64,000 bases of DNA from Antennarius striatus (Eukaryota; Chordata; Actinopteri; Lophiiformes; Antennariidae): assembly GCF_040054535.1 (NCBI RefSeq), contig NC_090784.1:1493001-1557000 (forward strand), read 5' to 3'. Made by a program: the position numbers and the translations under genes. The notes beneath the pieces were generated by a model that saw only the letters and a program-made list of their open reading frames with translations, was not told where the DNA came from and did no database searches. This document shows, in pieces, positions 51,683 to 63,484 of the stretch (positions within the stretch are counted from its first letter, which is position 1; each line of letters opens with the position of its first letter).

Positions 51683-53330
51683 TCATTTCAGACTTAAAAT
51701 TATGTAGTGATTCAAGCATCACCTATTTTCTGTCATTATTACAAAACTTTGTTTCCTTTTCTGGGTACAAACTTAATCTACAAAAGAGTGAATGTCTCCC
51801 TATTAAATCAAAGATTCTCCTGCTCTCTCAGTCTGATCTATCGTTCCAACTGAATATTTATAGCATCAGATACTTGGGAGTAACTGTTACTCGTATATTG
51901 TCTGCTTTATTAGATGCCAATTTTACCCCCCTACTCAGTTATATAAGGTCTGCCTTTCAGAAATGGTGTAATCTTGTCCTGTCAATGCTTGGCAAAATTA
52001 ATGCAGTTAAGATGAACATTCTACCACAATTTTTATCTTTTTCTATGCATTCTTCTGTTTTTTAACCAAAATCATATTTTAAATCTATTGATAAAGCAAT
52101 AATTTCTTTTATATGGAGTGGAAAGCCCCCTAGGATCAGGAAGTCCCTCTGCAGCAGTGTTCACTTAGTGGAGGACTGTCTCTGCCAAATTTGATGTATT
52201 ATTACTGGGCAGAAATTATGAGTAAATTACTGTTTTGGGTATATAACCCCCAACCCCTGTGGTGCCAACTTGAGTTGAGGTCATGTGCGTCTTCCTCTCT
52301 CCCGGCTCTCCTATTCTCATCACTTCCGACATCTCCCTCTCATTACACAGACAACCAAATTGTCTGTAACTCTTTGACAACTCTGGTACCAATTCAGGCG
52401 CCATTTTAAGTCATTCTCTCCCTCAACACTTATGCCAATAACCCATAATCTTTTTCCACCCTCTTTTCAAGACGTTCCATTCCAGTTGTGGCAGATAAAC
52501 GGTATACAGACTTTAATGACTTGGTAGTTTTACAGAACTATCTGCTTCATATAAATTGCCTAAGACACACTTGTTCACATATTTACAAAGTAGGAACTGT
52601 GCCTTCAAAATGTTTCATGGCCTCCCCACCAAACCCTCTAAACAGCCATGGGAGAACCTCTGTAATTTCCGACCCAACCAGAAGTCACTTGTCTCCCATA
52701 TTTATCGGGGTCTTCTATCATTCCATCCAGAGCAGTGCTCTAAAACCGCTATCGCCTGGGAGCAGGAGTCGGGTGTGGATTTCAAGGAAGGCTTCTGGGG
52801 GAGAGCCATCAACACAATACGTAACTCTTCATCATGTGCTCGTTTGAGTTTTATACAATTTAAAATTGTTCAAAGAATACATCTGTCAAGTTCAAGGCTA
52901 TCTAGAATATATCCTGACAGTGAGGACGTCTGCGTTGGATGCAGAGGTACTCCCTGCCACTTGCCCCATATGTTCACATCTTGTCCGAAACTTGACCATT
53001 ACTGGAATTCCATCTTCAAAATCCTCCCAGAAATTTTAGGAATCACTCTGGAACCATGCCCAATTACAGCCATGTTTGGTGTTTCACCCATTCATGTCCT
53101 TTGCAACATCCAGACAAATGCTGTGGCCTTTTACCACCTCTACTGGCTAGGCGTAGAATTGTACTTAATTGGAAATCACCACAACCCCACTTTGTACCTG
53201 TTTGGTTGAAAGACATCATGTTTTTTTTTAATTATAAAAAAATCAAATTTACCCTGTGTTGTTCTTTTATAAAATATTTCTATTATACAATATTTTACAG
53301 ATTTACAAACCCTCCCATAATCTGAATTCT
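51683..53330 (+). pseudogene. L1/Tx1-type LINE ORF2 C-terminal relic
   Basis: Scattered frames: MGVTVTRILSALLDANFTPL (51874), AIISFIWSGKPPRIRKSL (near 52098), then the 217-codon frame 52556-53209 (YRGLLSFHPEQCSKTAIAWE, FKIVQRIHLSSSRLSRIYPD, CVGCRGTPCHLPHMFTSCPK). 'FIW-GK-PRI' and the C-x2-C ... H-x4-C motif are typical of the post-RT region of L1/Tx1 ORF2. The endonuclease and RT domains are gone. Confidence 0.75.
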
Positions 53331-53357
53331 ATATGCCTAGCATGTACAGGACATATA

Positions 53358-53905
53358 CAGTATTTTCCGTACAATAAGGCGCACTGGATTGTAAAACGCA
53401 CTGGATTATAAGGCTCACCTTCAATAAATGTCATATTTTAAAACTGTTTTTACCAGATTAGGGTGCACTGCATTATCAGGCGCATAGAATAGAAACTACT
53501 GTAGTGGCTGAGGTTACATTTTGCATCCACTAGATTGAGCTGTGCTAAAGAGATTGCATTCACGATTCTGCAGCCTCTTCTGAAATTTCAAGAGCCAAGT
53601 CACTGCTACCCAAAGGTGCCCGGCATGCTACGATTGATTCACAAATGTGGTTGACACCTGAAACAGCAGGTAACTGTCGGGGGGAGGGAGCGCAGCTTAG
53701 AATTGTTTATTCTGTCTTGGCTGCTGACCAGATAGGAAACAGCGTGGGGGTCGAGGTTACAGCTGAGAGCTGAGAACTCATTTTCAATGAATGGCCTATT
53801 TTAAAACTTTTTTCATATATACGGCGCACTGGATTATAAGAAGCGCTGTCGGTTTTTGTGAAAATTAAAGGCTTTTAGGTGCGCCTTGTAGTGCGGAATA
53901 TACTG
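53358..53905. mobile_element. TA-flanked MITE, same family as pabpc1 intron copy
   Basis: Starts cagtattttccgtacaataa, ends gccttgtagtgcggaatatactg, TA on both sides (53356-53357 and 53906-53907). 548 bp. Repeated 'ggcgcactggattataag' motifs occur at both ends. No coding capacity. Confidence 0.85.
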
Positions 53906-53944
53906 TACCTATGTCAATAATTGGGCAACGTTAACTCCTCAACT

Positions 53945-54383
53945 TTAGGGGTACAGTACTAAATTGAATAAAGAGTTATTTATGTGAGAGGTCTCAATAT
54001 GTTACTCTGGGCGGGACAACATCAAAAACATTAGACATTGTGTGTGGGGTGCCACAGGGGTCAGTGTTGGGTCCAACATTATTTATACTCTACATAAATG
54101 ATTTATGTAAGGTCTCAAAGGTACTTAAATTGACACTTTTTGCAGATGATACAACCATCCTTTGTAAAGGACATGATATAAATAAACTGGCCCAAACAGT
54201 CAATGAGGAATTAGCCAAGATGCAATTATGGTTTGATGTAAACAAATTATTCATGAACCTAACAAAAACTAAATACATGTTATTTGGGAAGAAAAGCTGC
54301 AAACACAAAATTAATATTAAGGTGAATGATGTAGATATTGAACGGGTTAATGAATTTAAAATGCTAGGAGAGATTATTGACGA
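53945..54383 (+). pseudogene. L2/Rex-like reverse transcriptase, 5' part
   Basis: Reads YLCERSQYV, then CGVPQGSVLGPTLFILYIND (motif B), then LTLFADDTTILCKG (catalytic FADD), then LWFDVNKLFMNLTKTKYMLF and NEFKMLGEIIDE. It stops at the RTE insertion. From 54040 the frame runs on into the RTE endonuclease to 55083, giving a 347-codon chimeric frame. Confidence 0.8.
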
Positions 54384-57378
54384 ATGTAGCCGCAAGAGGA
54401 CACAAGCCAGTGTCTTATTGTGCCGGTCCCAAGCCCGGATAAATACAGAGGGTTGCGTCAGGAAGGGCATCCGGCGTAAAACTTTTGCCAAATCAAACAT
54501 GCGAATCAAACCTATGACTTCCATACCGGATCGGTCGAGGCCCGGGTTAACAACGACCGCCATCGGCGCTGTTGACCTACAGGGCGCCGGTGGAAATTGG
54601 ATTACTGTTGGTCGAAGAAGGAGAGGAGGAAAGTGCGTTCGCACGAAGAGAGAGAAGAGGAACACCAAGAGTATAGGACTGAGAGTAGGGATGTTGAATG
54701 TTGGGACTATGACAGGAAAAGGTAGAGAGTTGGTTGACATGATGCAGAGGAGGAAGGTAGACATACTGTGTGTCCAGGAGACCAGGTGGAAAGGTAGCAA
54801 GGCTAGCAGTTTAGGAGCAGGGTTCAAGTTGTTCTATCATGGTGTAGATGGGAAGAGAAATGGAGTAGGAGTTATCTTGAAGGAGGAGTTTGTTAGGAAT
54901 GTCCTGGAGGTAAAAAGAGTGTCAGATAGAGTGATGAGTCTGAAGCTAGAAATAGAAGGTGTGATGTTCAATGTTGTTAGTGGGTATGCTCCACAGGTAG
55001 GATGTGAGCTGGAGGAGAAGGAGAAATTCTGGTCGGACCTTGATGAAGTGATGCAGAGCAGAACGCAGAAGGACAGATGGTAGTTGACTTTGCAAAAAGG
55101 ATGAAAATGCCTTTAGTGAATACTTTCTTCCAGAAGAGGCAGGAACATAGAGTGACCTATAAGAGTGGCGGTAGAAGCACACAGGTAGACTACATCTGGT
55201 GTAGACGGTGTAACCTGAAAGAGATCAGTGACTGTAAAGTAGTGGTAGGTGAGAGTGTAGCCAAACAGCATAGGATGGTGGTGTGTAGGATGACTCTGGT
55301 GGTGAGGAAGATGAAGAGGACAAAGGCAGAGCAGAAGACGAAATGGTGGAAACTAAAAAAGGAAGAGTGTTGCTTGACTTTTAGGAAGGAGTTAAGACAG
55401 GCTCTGGGTGGTCAGGAGGTGCTTCCAGATGACTGGACAACTACAGCTAATGTGATCAGGGAGACAGGTAGGAGAGTACTTGGTGTTTCATCTGGAAGGA
55501 AAGTAGATAAGGAGACTTGGTGGTGGAATGAGGAGGTACAGGAGTGTATACAGAGAAAGAGGTTAGCTAAGAAGAAGTGGGACACTGAGAGGACTGAGGA
55601 GAGTAGACAGGAGTACAGGGAGATGCAGCGTAAGGTGAAGGTAGAGGTAGCAAAGGCCAAACAAGAAGCTTATGATGACTTGTATGCTAGGTTGGACAGT
55701 AAGGAGGGAGAGACTGATCTATATCGGTTGGCAAGACAGAAAGACAGAGATGGGAAGGACGTGCAGCAGGTTAGGGTGATTAAGGATAGGGATGGAAGTC
55801 TATTGACAGGTGCCAGTAGTGTGATGGGAAGATGGAAAGAGTACTTTGAAGAGTTGATGAACGTGGAAAATGAGAGGGAACAAAGACTAGAAGAGGTGAC
55901 TGTTGTGGACCAGGAAGTAGCAAAGATTAGTCAGGATGAAGTGAGGAGGGCATTGAAGAGGATGAAGAGTGGAAAGGCAGTCGGTCCTGATGATATACCT
56001 GTAGAGGTTTGGAAGTGTCTAGGAGAGGTGGCAGTAGAGTTTCTGACTGGGTTGTTCAACAGGATCTTAGATAGTGAGAAGATGCCTGAGGAATGGAGGA
56101 GAAGTGTGCTGGTGCCCATTTTTAAGAACAAGGGAGATGTGCAGAGTTGTGGCAACTACAGAGGAATAAAGCTGATGAGCCATACAATGAAGTTATGGGA
56201 GAGAGTAGTGGAAGCTAGACTAAGGGCAGAAGTGAACATTTGTGAGCAGCAGTTTGGTTTCATGCCAAAAAAGAGTACTACAGATGCAGTATTTGCTTTG
56301 AGGATGTTGATAGAGAAGTACAGAGAAGGCCAGAGGGAGCTGCATTGTGTTTTTGTAGATCTGGAGAAAGCTGATGACAGGGTGTCCAGAGAGGAACTGT
56401 GGTATTGTATGAGGAAGTCTGGAGTGGCAGAGAAGTATGTTAGAGCGGTGCAGGACATGTATGAGGACTGTAAGACAGTGGTGAGGTGTGTGTAGGTGTG
56501 ACAGAGGAGTTCAAGGTGGAGGTGGGACTGCATCAGGGATCAGCTCTGAGCCCCTTCTTGTTGCTATGGTGATGGACAGGCTGACAGACCAGGTTAGACA
56601 GGAATCTCCATGAACTATGATGTTTGCAGATGACATTGTGATCTGTAGTGAGAGCAGGGAACAGGTGGAGGAGAAGCTAGAGAGGTGGAGGTTTGTCCTG
56701 GAAAGGAGAGGAATGAAGGTTAGCCGCAGTAAGACAGAGTACATGTGTGTGAATGAGAGGGACCCAAGTGGAAGAGTGAGGCTACAGGGAGAAGAGATCA
56801 AGAAGGTGGAGGATTTGAAGTACTTAGGGTCAACAGTCCAGAGCAATGGAGAGTGTGGAAAAGAGGTGAAGAAGCGTGTCCAGGCAGGATGGAACGGGTG
56901 GAGGAAAGTGTCAGGTGTGATGTGTGATAGAAGAGTTTCAGCTAAAATGAAAGGAAAGGTGAACAAAACTGTGGTGAGACCAGCGATGTTGTTTGGTCTA
57001 GAGACAGTGTCACTGAGGAAAAGACAGGAGACAGAGCTGGAGGTAGCAGAGATGAAGATGCTGAGGTTCTCTCTGGGAGTGACCAGGATGGATAGGATCA
57101 GGAATGAGTACATCAGAGGGACAGCACATGTTAGAGGTTCTGGAGATAAAGTCAGAGAGGCCAGACTGAGATGGTTTGGACATGTCCAGAGGAGAGATAG
57201 TGAATATATTGGTAGTAGGATGCTGAGTTTTGAACTGCCAGGCAGGAGGCCTAGAGGAAGACCAAAGAGGAGGTTTATGGATGTAATGAGGGAAGACATG
57301 AAGGTAGTTGGTGTGAGTGAAGAGGATTCAAAGGACAGGGCTAGATGGAGGAAATTGATTCGCTGTGGCGACCCCTGA
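54384..57378 (+). pseudogene. RTE LINE endonuclease-reverse transcriptase
   Basis: 5' to 3': Arg-rich lead, then APE endonuclease GMLNVGTMTGKGRELVDMMQ, ILCVQETRWKGS (QET catalytic motif), NVVSGYAPQVG. A deletion near 55068-55080 removes the 'GDFN' region and changes frame. Then 55077-56495 (472 codons): YKSGGRSTQVDYI, RRALKRMKSGKAVGPDDIPV, GNYRGIKLMSHTMKLWERVV and FVDLEKADDRVSREELWYC. Then 56617-57378: MMFADDIVICSESREQVEEK (catalytic), the KYLGSTVQSNGECGKEVKKR thumb, and a LRWFGHVQRRDSEYIG C-terminus. Breaks near 56486-56495 and 56562 and a Trp-to-stop change near 56612 disable it. Confidence 0.9.
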
Positions 57379-57413
57379 AGGGAAAAGCCGAAAGGAAAAG
57401 AAGAAGAAGGAGT
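54384..57413 (+). mobile_element. Near-complete RTE LINE with 12-bp TSD
   Basis: Insertion into the L2-like LINE. The 12-mer gattattgacga is present on both sides (54372-54383 and 57414-57425), a target-site duplication. Starts atgtagccgcaagaggacac, ends with the (aag)-rich tail gaaaggaaaagaagaagaag. Length 3030 bp. Other copies: 33441-36232 minus, 59598-60435 plus, and a 5' scrap at 33194-33290. Confidence 0.93.
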
Positions 57414-58012
57414 GATTATTGACGAGATGCTAAATTGGAAACCTCACCTAAGACAACTGCAAATAATTTAGCCAGAAGTGTATCCATACTCTGGAGAACT
57501 CAAAAATTCCTAAATCAAAAGGCACTCCATATAATATATTGTGCACTAACCCTGCCCTATCTGAACTACTGTGCTGAAGTCTGGGGAGACACGTATAAAA
57601 GTGGTTTACAACCCTTATTATTGAACCAGAAAAGAACCTTGAGAATTATTCACAATGAACATTATAGAGCTCACACAAACCAATTATTTATTAAATCTAA
57701 ACTACTGAAAATACATGACATCAGCTATAAAACTGTACAACTTATGTATAAAGCAACCAATAACAAGTTACCACAAAATATACAATCACAAATACAGATT
57801 AATGAATCCAGTTACCAACTGAGAGAAAACACAGCATTTGTACAGAAAAAAGCAAGAACAACATTAAAAACATTTTCATTATCGTTCACTGGTGTCAAAC
57901 TTTGGAATAGACTGGATTATGAAATTAGGAGTGTGGGAACTCTAACTGCCTTTCAGAAAGCACTTAAAAACAAGATTTTGCAAGGTTATATTTCTGACGC
58001 AAATGATGGTTA
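57414..58012 (+). pseudogene. L2/Rex-like LINE, C-terminal part
   Basis: After the RTE, VIIDEMLNWKPHLRQ resumes the host frame. One frameshift leads to the 192-codon frame 57435-58013: ANNLARSVSILWRTQKFLNQ, LTLPYLNYCAEVWGDTYKSG, QKRTLRIIHNEHYRAHTNQL and KLWNRLDYEIRSVGTLTAFQ. This is the thumb/C-terminal region usual for fish L2/Rex-type RTs. Confidence 0.8.
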
Positions 58013-58245
58013 AAGGACTGAACTATTTGGGCGAGATGAACTTCATGTTGTTAATTCTGTGAAACAAATGTCACTACAACCTCTGTGCAGAAATTAGGCA
58101 CTTGCAAGAACAATAACAAAATGTGGACTCTTCTCAAGAACTGATAAAGAGGTGTGCAAAGATGCACGCCTATTGGACTAAATGGATGGATCAAAACAAC
58201 AGCGTATCAGAATAAAATAATTGAATTTGAATTGTGACATGCAAA

Positions 58246-59360
58246 GTATGTATTAATTGACAATGTGCTGTAATGAGAGAGATGTTGTTGATTTAGTGGA
58301 CGAGAACTTCACAAGCCAATGGCTTCTACCCGTCAACCTTTTTTTTTCTTTTCGGGTGATGTTGCTGATGTTTCTACAATGATGAAAGTAAAAATCTGTT
58401 GTAATAACATGTCTGGAAAGAAGAAAATAAACTGAATAAAAAAAAAAAAAAAGGGCCACTGTTTTCCAGATTTTGCCATATACCATCTTGTGGCTGTTAT
58501 GTAACAATCCACCAATGTAATTTTCTGCTTAAATTTATCTTTTGCCTTTTATTTATTTTTCGTTGTGGTTGTTGTTTGTCTTTTGTTGTGTTTTTTTATT
58601 TAGTTGGTGCTGTTGTATGTGAATCTGTATATTTGTGTGATAGGCTCACCTCTATTTTGCACATGAGTTGTGTTGTAATGATTTTTGAGCCTGTTATGTG
58701 AAGGAATGGGTGGTTGGGTGGGAATTTTCTTTCTCTGATTTACATTATTGTACAAATTCTCTTTTCACAACTTGGAAAATTAATAAAAATACCTGGCGTA
58801 AGCTAGTAAAGTAATCTAGAAGGAATATGTGGAATAAGCATACATGACATCATGGTGTCTCACATTGTGTTGCAGCAAAAGCTCAGCCAGCATCAGTTGG
58901 CTGTTGTTTAGCTGGAGCTCTCCGTGTTAGCAGTGTAGCAGCAGTGTATGTTTAATGAAGTCTGATATTATTGTTTTACCGTGTAATTTCCACAAGTTCC
59001 TGTTAGTTATATGTATATTATTGATTATATATAGTACTATATACAATACTATATATTAGTTTGTTAATATATAGTATAGATTATATATCAGATGTGAAGA
59101 TGTAGTATTTTCTCTTTGATTCTCATACAAGGAAGACAACTTTGCCAAAAACTGTTTTGCTAGTGAATGTTTAACAGAGATATTTGACCTACTGTATATC
59201 AATGACGTATGGTGGCTTCTGCCCGTGATGTCACAAGTATTCACTTATAGAAATGTAGACTTCCTCACAATGGATGACACAAAAAAAATCAACGGACTTA
59301 TTTAATTGTATTGTTTTTACTCAGGGATGATTCTCAGATAAAACCTACAGGAGGGCTCAA
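58246..59360. other. Intergenic, nothing recognised
   Basis: AT-rich spacer. Contains a poly-A tract near 58439-58453 and a small atatatagta palindromic patch near 59020-59090. No gene seen. Confidence 0.4.
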
Positions 59361-59366
59361 TCCCAA

Positions 59367-59468
<102 letters not shown>

Positions 59469-59597
59469 TCGGAAATACTTAAATTATGCATTCTATTGTA
59501 GGAAAATAAACATGAATACTTTCTAAAATCGACACCGTGTAAGAGAGAAGAAAAAAAACATCCAGAAGCTTGTCTGTTCTTAACGTCACACTTAGAA

Positions 59598-60435
59598 ATG
59601 GACAGGCTGACAGACCAGGTCAGACAGGAATCTCCATGGACTATGATGTTTGCAGATGACATTGTGATCTGCAGTGAGAGCAGGGAACAGGTGGAGGAGA
59701 AGCTAGAGAGGTGGAGGTTTGTCCTGGAAAGGAGAGGAATGAAGGTTAGCCGCAGTAAGACAGAGTACATGTGTGTGAATGACAGGGACCCAAGTGGAAG
59801 AGTGAGGTTACAGGGAGAAGAGATCAAGAAGGGGGAGGATTTGAAGTACTTAGGGTCAACAGTCCAGAGCAATGGAGAGTGTGGAAAAGAGGTGAAGAAG
59901 CGTGTCCAGGCAGGATGGAACGGGTGGAGGAAAGTGTCAGGTGTGATGTGTGATAGAAGAGTTTCAGCTAAAATGAAAGGAAAGGTGTACAAAACTGTGG
60001 TGAGACCAGCGATGTTGTTTGGTCTAGAGACAGTGTCCCTGAGGAAAAGACAGGAGACAGAGCTGGAGGTAGCAGAGATGAAGATGCTGAGGTTCTCTCT
60101 GGGAGTGACCAGGAAGGATAGGATCAGGAATGAGTACATCAGAGGGACAGCACATGTTAGAGGTTCTGGAGATAAAGTCAGAGAGGCCAGACTGAGATGG
60201 TTTGGACATGTCCAGAGGAGAGATAGTGAATATATTGGTAGAAGGATGCTGAGTTCTGAACTGCCAGGCAGGAGGCCTAGAGGAAGACCAAAGAGGAGGT
60301 TTATGGATGTAGTGAAAGAGGACATGAAGGTAGTTGGTGTGAGAGAAGAGGATGAGAAGACAGGGTTAGATGGAGGACACTGATTGGCTGTGGAGACCCC
60401 TGAAGGGAAAAGCTGAATGGAAAAGAAGAAGGAGA
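59598..60435 (+). mobile_element. RTE LINE, third copy, 5' truncated
   Basis: Begins atggacaggctgacagacca, which corresponds to about 56571 of the full copy. It ends in the same A/G-rich tail (gaagggaaaagctgaatgga). The frame 59598-60383 (261 codons) is open through the palm (MMFADDIVICSESREQVEEK), thumb and LRWFGHVQRRDSEYIGRRML. It lacks the endonuclease and most of the RT, so it is not autonomous. Confidence 0.9.
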
Positions 60436-60439
60436 AGAT

Positions 60440-60545
60440 ACACACACAGCGGTGCACTGGCATCGTGCCCGGAGTGTCCCCCGCCTCATGCCCTATGCCA
60501 GCTGGGATAGGCTCCAGCTGACCCGCTGCAGCAAAAAGAATAATT
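60440..60545 (-). repeat. Dispersed fish repeat with CA tail, copy 2
   Basis: Reverse complement of the same sequence as 1191-1335: 'ggagcctatcccagctggca', 'ggcgggggacactcc', 'gatgccagtgca', then (ca). It directly follows the RTE copy. Confidence 0.65.
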
Positions 60546-60649
60546 AATTTCCTAAAAAGTGTTAAAAATGGACACAGTCGCAACCATTAACACAGAGGGG
60601 GTAGAATTATTTTTCAGAAAAGTAAAATGATAATAAACTACCAATATTT

Positions 60650-61090
60650 TCTCTGGGGTTGAGCTCAAACCTCTCAGTGGTCGTTATTTGTCCGTCTTCC
60701 CGACAGGACACGCAGTCCTCCTCATTGACCAATGGGAAGCCGACGGACCCGCCCACGCCTCATGTTCTAACCAATCAGCATGCTTGCCTCGTTTCCTCGT
60801 TTATCCCGTCTTGTCGGCGGCTGCAGACTCCATGTGTTCATTTATCAAGTTGGCCAAACAGAAGGAGAGCTGCTCGACGCCAGGAGCGGAGTGACCGTTG
60901 GGGGGTGCAGCTCTGCCTCCACGCGGATTCGGATGTGCTCGGGGGGTGGGCGCCTTTTCATTGGCTGTGAAATTCAGATGTCGAACAGAGCCAGCCTCTT
61001 GGGTTCTCTCCCACACTAACCTACCTGCACCAACTAGAAAGTCCAGTTCCTCAAACATCTTAGAAGCATTCCCAGAGTCCTGGAGGCAGC
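60650..61090 (+). promoter_or_regulatory. grhl2 promoter-proximal / 5' UTR region
   Basis: GC-richer stretch just upstream of the grhl2 start codon, with several cgg/cca-rich boxes and 'ccaatcagc' (60770) and 'gaccaatggg' (60727) CCAAT-type motifs. The 5' UTR probably ends at 61090. Transcription start not located. Confidence 0.4.
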
Positions 61091-63484
61091 ATGGACCTGG
61101 ACAGGTAAGGGAAATATTCATGTTCCGAGTAATACCTGCAGTCAGTTGTACACACACCTGGCTAGAAATAGTATTTATGATATAGTATTTATTTTATGAA
61201 AACAAGGTGCACCTAAATACAGTAGTGTTTGCAGTGGGGCTTTTGTAATTCTTGCTATTAAATGACCTAATAGGGATCCTCCAAAGCCGAGATCTTATCC
61301 ACATGCCTGATTTCCTTAAACAGACATGTTTAAAAAAATAATAGCAAGTCAGCTTCATGTGTTTACAACAAATGGTCTGTTTGATGATTGGTTGAATTTC
61401 ACACACTGTTGGTCATTTTGTGGCAGAAGACTGAATATTATCAGACTTAGCTGTTAAAGCTGAATGTTGTAGGTTTATCTTTGTTAAATGTTACAACATG
61501 AGCGAACTTCAGGCCACCGCTCTGTGGCAGTGAAACAGTTGAGCAGAATGGTTTGTCAGAGGCGATGCCTGTTGTTGTGCTTGTAGTCCTGTCTGGTCAG
61601 CCTGTCACTGGTGGGACCACGGCTCACCGCTGTGAGCTGAGATGATCACGCCCACATGAGAGTCATTAGACTGACGCTTGGTGAGAACCTACTTGGGGTG
61701 GACTTGTGTGCATTGTGTCTCTCCTGTGTCTGACTGTCCCCTCAGTAAACGGCTGGTGGTGGTGGTCCCCAACGAGGTGCGGCTTCCGTCTCGCAGAGCA
61801 TTCAGCAGCGAGGATGAGGCGTGGAAGAGCTACCTGGAGAACCCACTTACTGCTGCTACCAAAGCCATGATGAGCATCAACGGAGACGAGGACAGCGCAG
61901 CAGCGCTGGGGTTGTTGTACGACTACTACAAGGTTCAGAACGGACAAGCAAGACGACAATGGTTCTTCAGGTGGTGTTTACACTGTACGTGTGTTCCAGA
62001 TCTCATAGTTGCATCTGCTCTGACCTCGTCAGGTTCCTAGAGAGAGGAGACATGTCTCCAGCTGTGTTAAGGCCACAGACCCCCCCGCCATTGGGTCTGA
62101 TAACTGTGGAACCTTTGAGGTGCGGGATCATCATCTTCAGGCTCTCAGATCCATGCCTGTCAACCTCTCTTTAAGCGGCACAGTTTCGGACCAGCAGGAC
62201 TCAAAGTATGGACCTACGTCGCTCACAGGAGGCCTCAGAGGTGGATATGGTGAAGGTGGGGGTGGGACAGCTCTGGTGAAGGCAGAGAACCTGACACCTA
62301 TGGTACCGTCCGGTTCTGGAGGAGCCTACCAAGAAGAACCCAGAGAGCAAATCAGGATGGCTTATGAGCAGAGCCACTATGATCTGCCCCTCAATGGGTG
62401 CTTGAAGAATGAGAAGAGAAGCACCCCAGACAGCACATATGAGGGCTCTGTGGACGGAGAGGTAAGATCTGTCAGCTGGGGGTATTCCGTGGCAGTTTCC
62501 TGTGTGTCTCCTCTGAAACCTGCCATTAATTGTCCTCTCTGTGGCAGAACCACCACCACGGCTCCGGCTCAGGGGTCGATGCGTTCCACTGCAGCTCACC
62601 AGCGTACGTAAGAATTCCCAGCAGAGCACAGGCACACGACAGATTCTACGAATCAAGAGCAGCCAGCTGTTTTTCTGCACACACATATTTATTATTGTGA
62701 CTATAGGAGGTGTCGCGATTCGTCTGTTCATTAATTAGGTGATGAAAAGAGTCGTGACTATTATGGTAAAGGACAAATAATTTTTTTTCAAGCAAAATTT
62801 CAAAAGATTTGTCACGTATGATTGTTCATGTGTAACATTGAGTTTTAGGGGTTCATGACAGATGAAAGAATCAGAAGAATTTTCTTTGACCGCTGGGGAA
62901 ACAAAGTTCTTTTAAAAACTTTAAAAAATAATTGTCAGAGTAAAATGTGAATATATGAATCAAACCCTTCTTCCGCTGAGCCCCTCATGTTCTGGTATGT
63001 TTCCAGTGACGGCTTCCGGTACTGCCTGGAGGCCAGTACCTCTCTGAGACCACGGATGGGTGAAGGACCCATGGCTTACCTGAACCGGGGGCAGTTCTAC
63101 ACTTTGACCCTGTCGAGGACCGATCGCTCGTCGTCCTTACTCCAGCCCACAGGCAAAGCACGAGTGAGTGGCCGGACGCCGTCACACAGGCCTGATGGGA
63201 GCCCATCCAGGGGGGAGCCATACACCAAGGGAGGGGCTGAGCTGCAGCAGGACAGTATTGTACAGGTGAGGGTAGGAGACGCAACCTTCTGATTGTTTTT
63301 GATGAGTTTGTCCTCTTTTTTTTTGACCTGATGATGTTGGAGTATGTCATCACATCTTTGTGTTCTTCTCAGAGTGTCATTATGATTGTGTTTGGGGAAG
63401 ACAAAACCAGAGATGAGCAGCTGAAGAATTGGAAATACTGGCATTCCCGACAGCACACAGCTAAACAGAGAGTCCTGGACATTG
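61091..63484 (+). CDS. grhl2: Grainyhead-like transcription factor 2, first 6 exons
   Basis: Nuclear transcription factor of epithelia, binding AACCGGTT-type sites (family knowledge). Coding exons: 61091-61104 (MDLD + S split), 61746-61932, 62033-62461, 62548-62603, 63007-63163, 63373-63484. The gene continues past the window. Exon 2 encodes the conserved N-terminal activation block [20 protein letters not shown] and [17 protein letters not shown]. Exon 3 gives the variable region with [16 protein letters not shown] and [12 protein letters not shown]. Exons 5-6 start the CP2-type DNA-binding domain: [40 protein letters not shown] and [16 protein letters not shown]. All junctions keep frame. 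The exon 5 donor must be cga|GTGAGT at 63164 to match the family. Called grhl2 rather than grhl1 by position next to znf706. Confidence 0.93.
61105..61745. other. grhl2 intron 1
   Basis: No element seen. Donor gtaagg, acceptor ccctcag. Confidence 0.6.

Larger units (their letters stand above)
53908..58245 (+). mobile_element. L2/Rex-like LINE fragment split by RTE
   Basis: 5'-truncated jockey-group LINE. Left part 53908-54383 and right part 57414-58245 join across the RTE insertion. The 3' end is A/T-rich (gaataaaataattgaatttg). RT palm motifs are in the left part, the C-terminal part in the right. L2, CR1 and Rex1 are possible clades. Confidence 0.75.

Noticed and set aside
62601-62612. Alternative grhl2 exon 4 donor after gcgtac (gtaaga)
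   Set aside because: Stronger-looking donor, but joining it to exon 5 gives an immediate TGA. The upstream gc|GTACGT donor keeps frame.
63164-63265. Apparent 34-residue insertion in the grhl2 DNA-binding region
   Set aside because: The open frame continues past GKAR into SGRTPSHRP..., but cga|GTGAGT at 63164 is an excellent donor, and using it restores the family pattern GKAR-SVIMIVF. The extra frame is intron.
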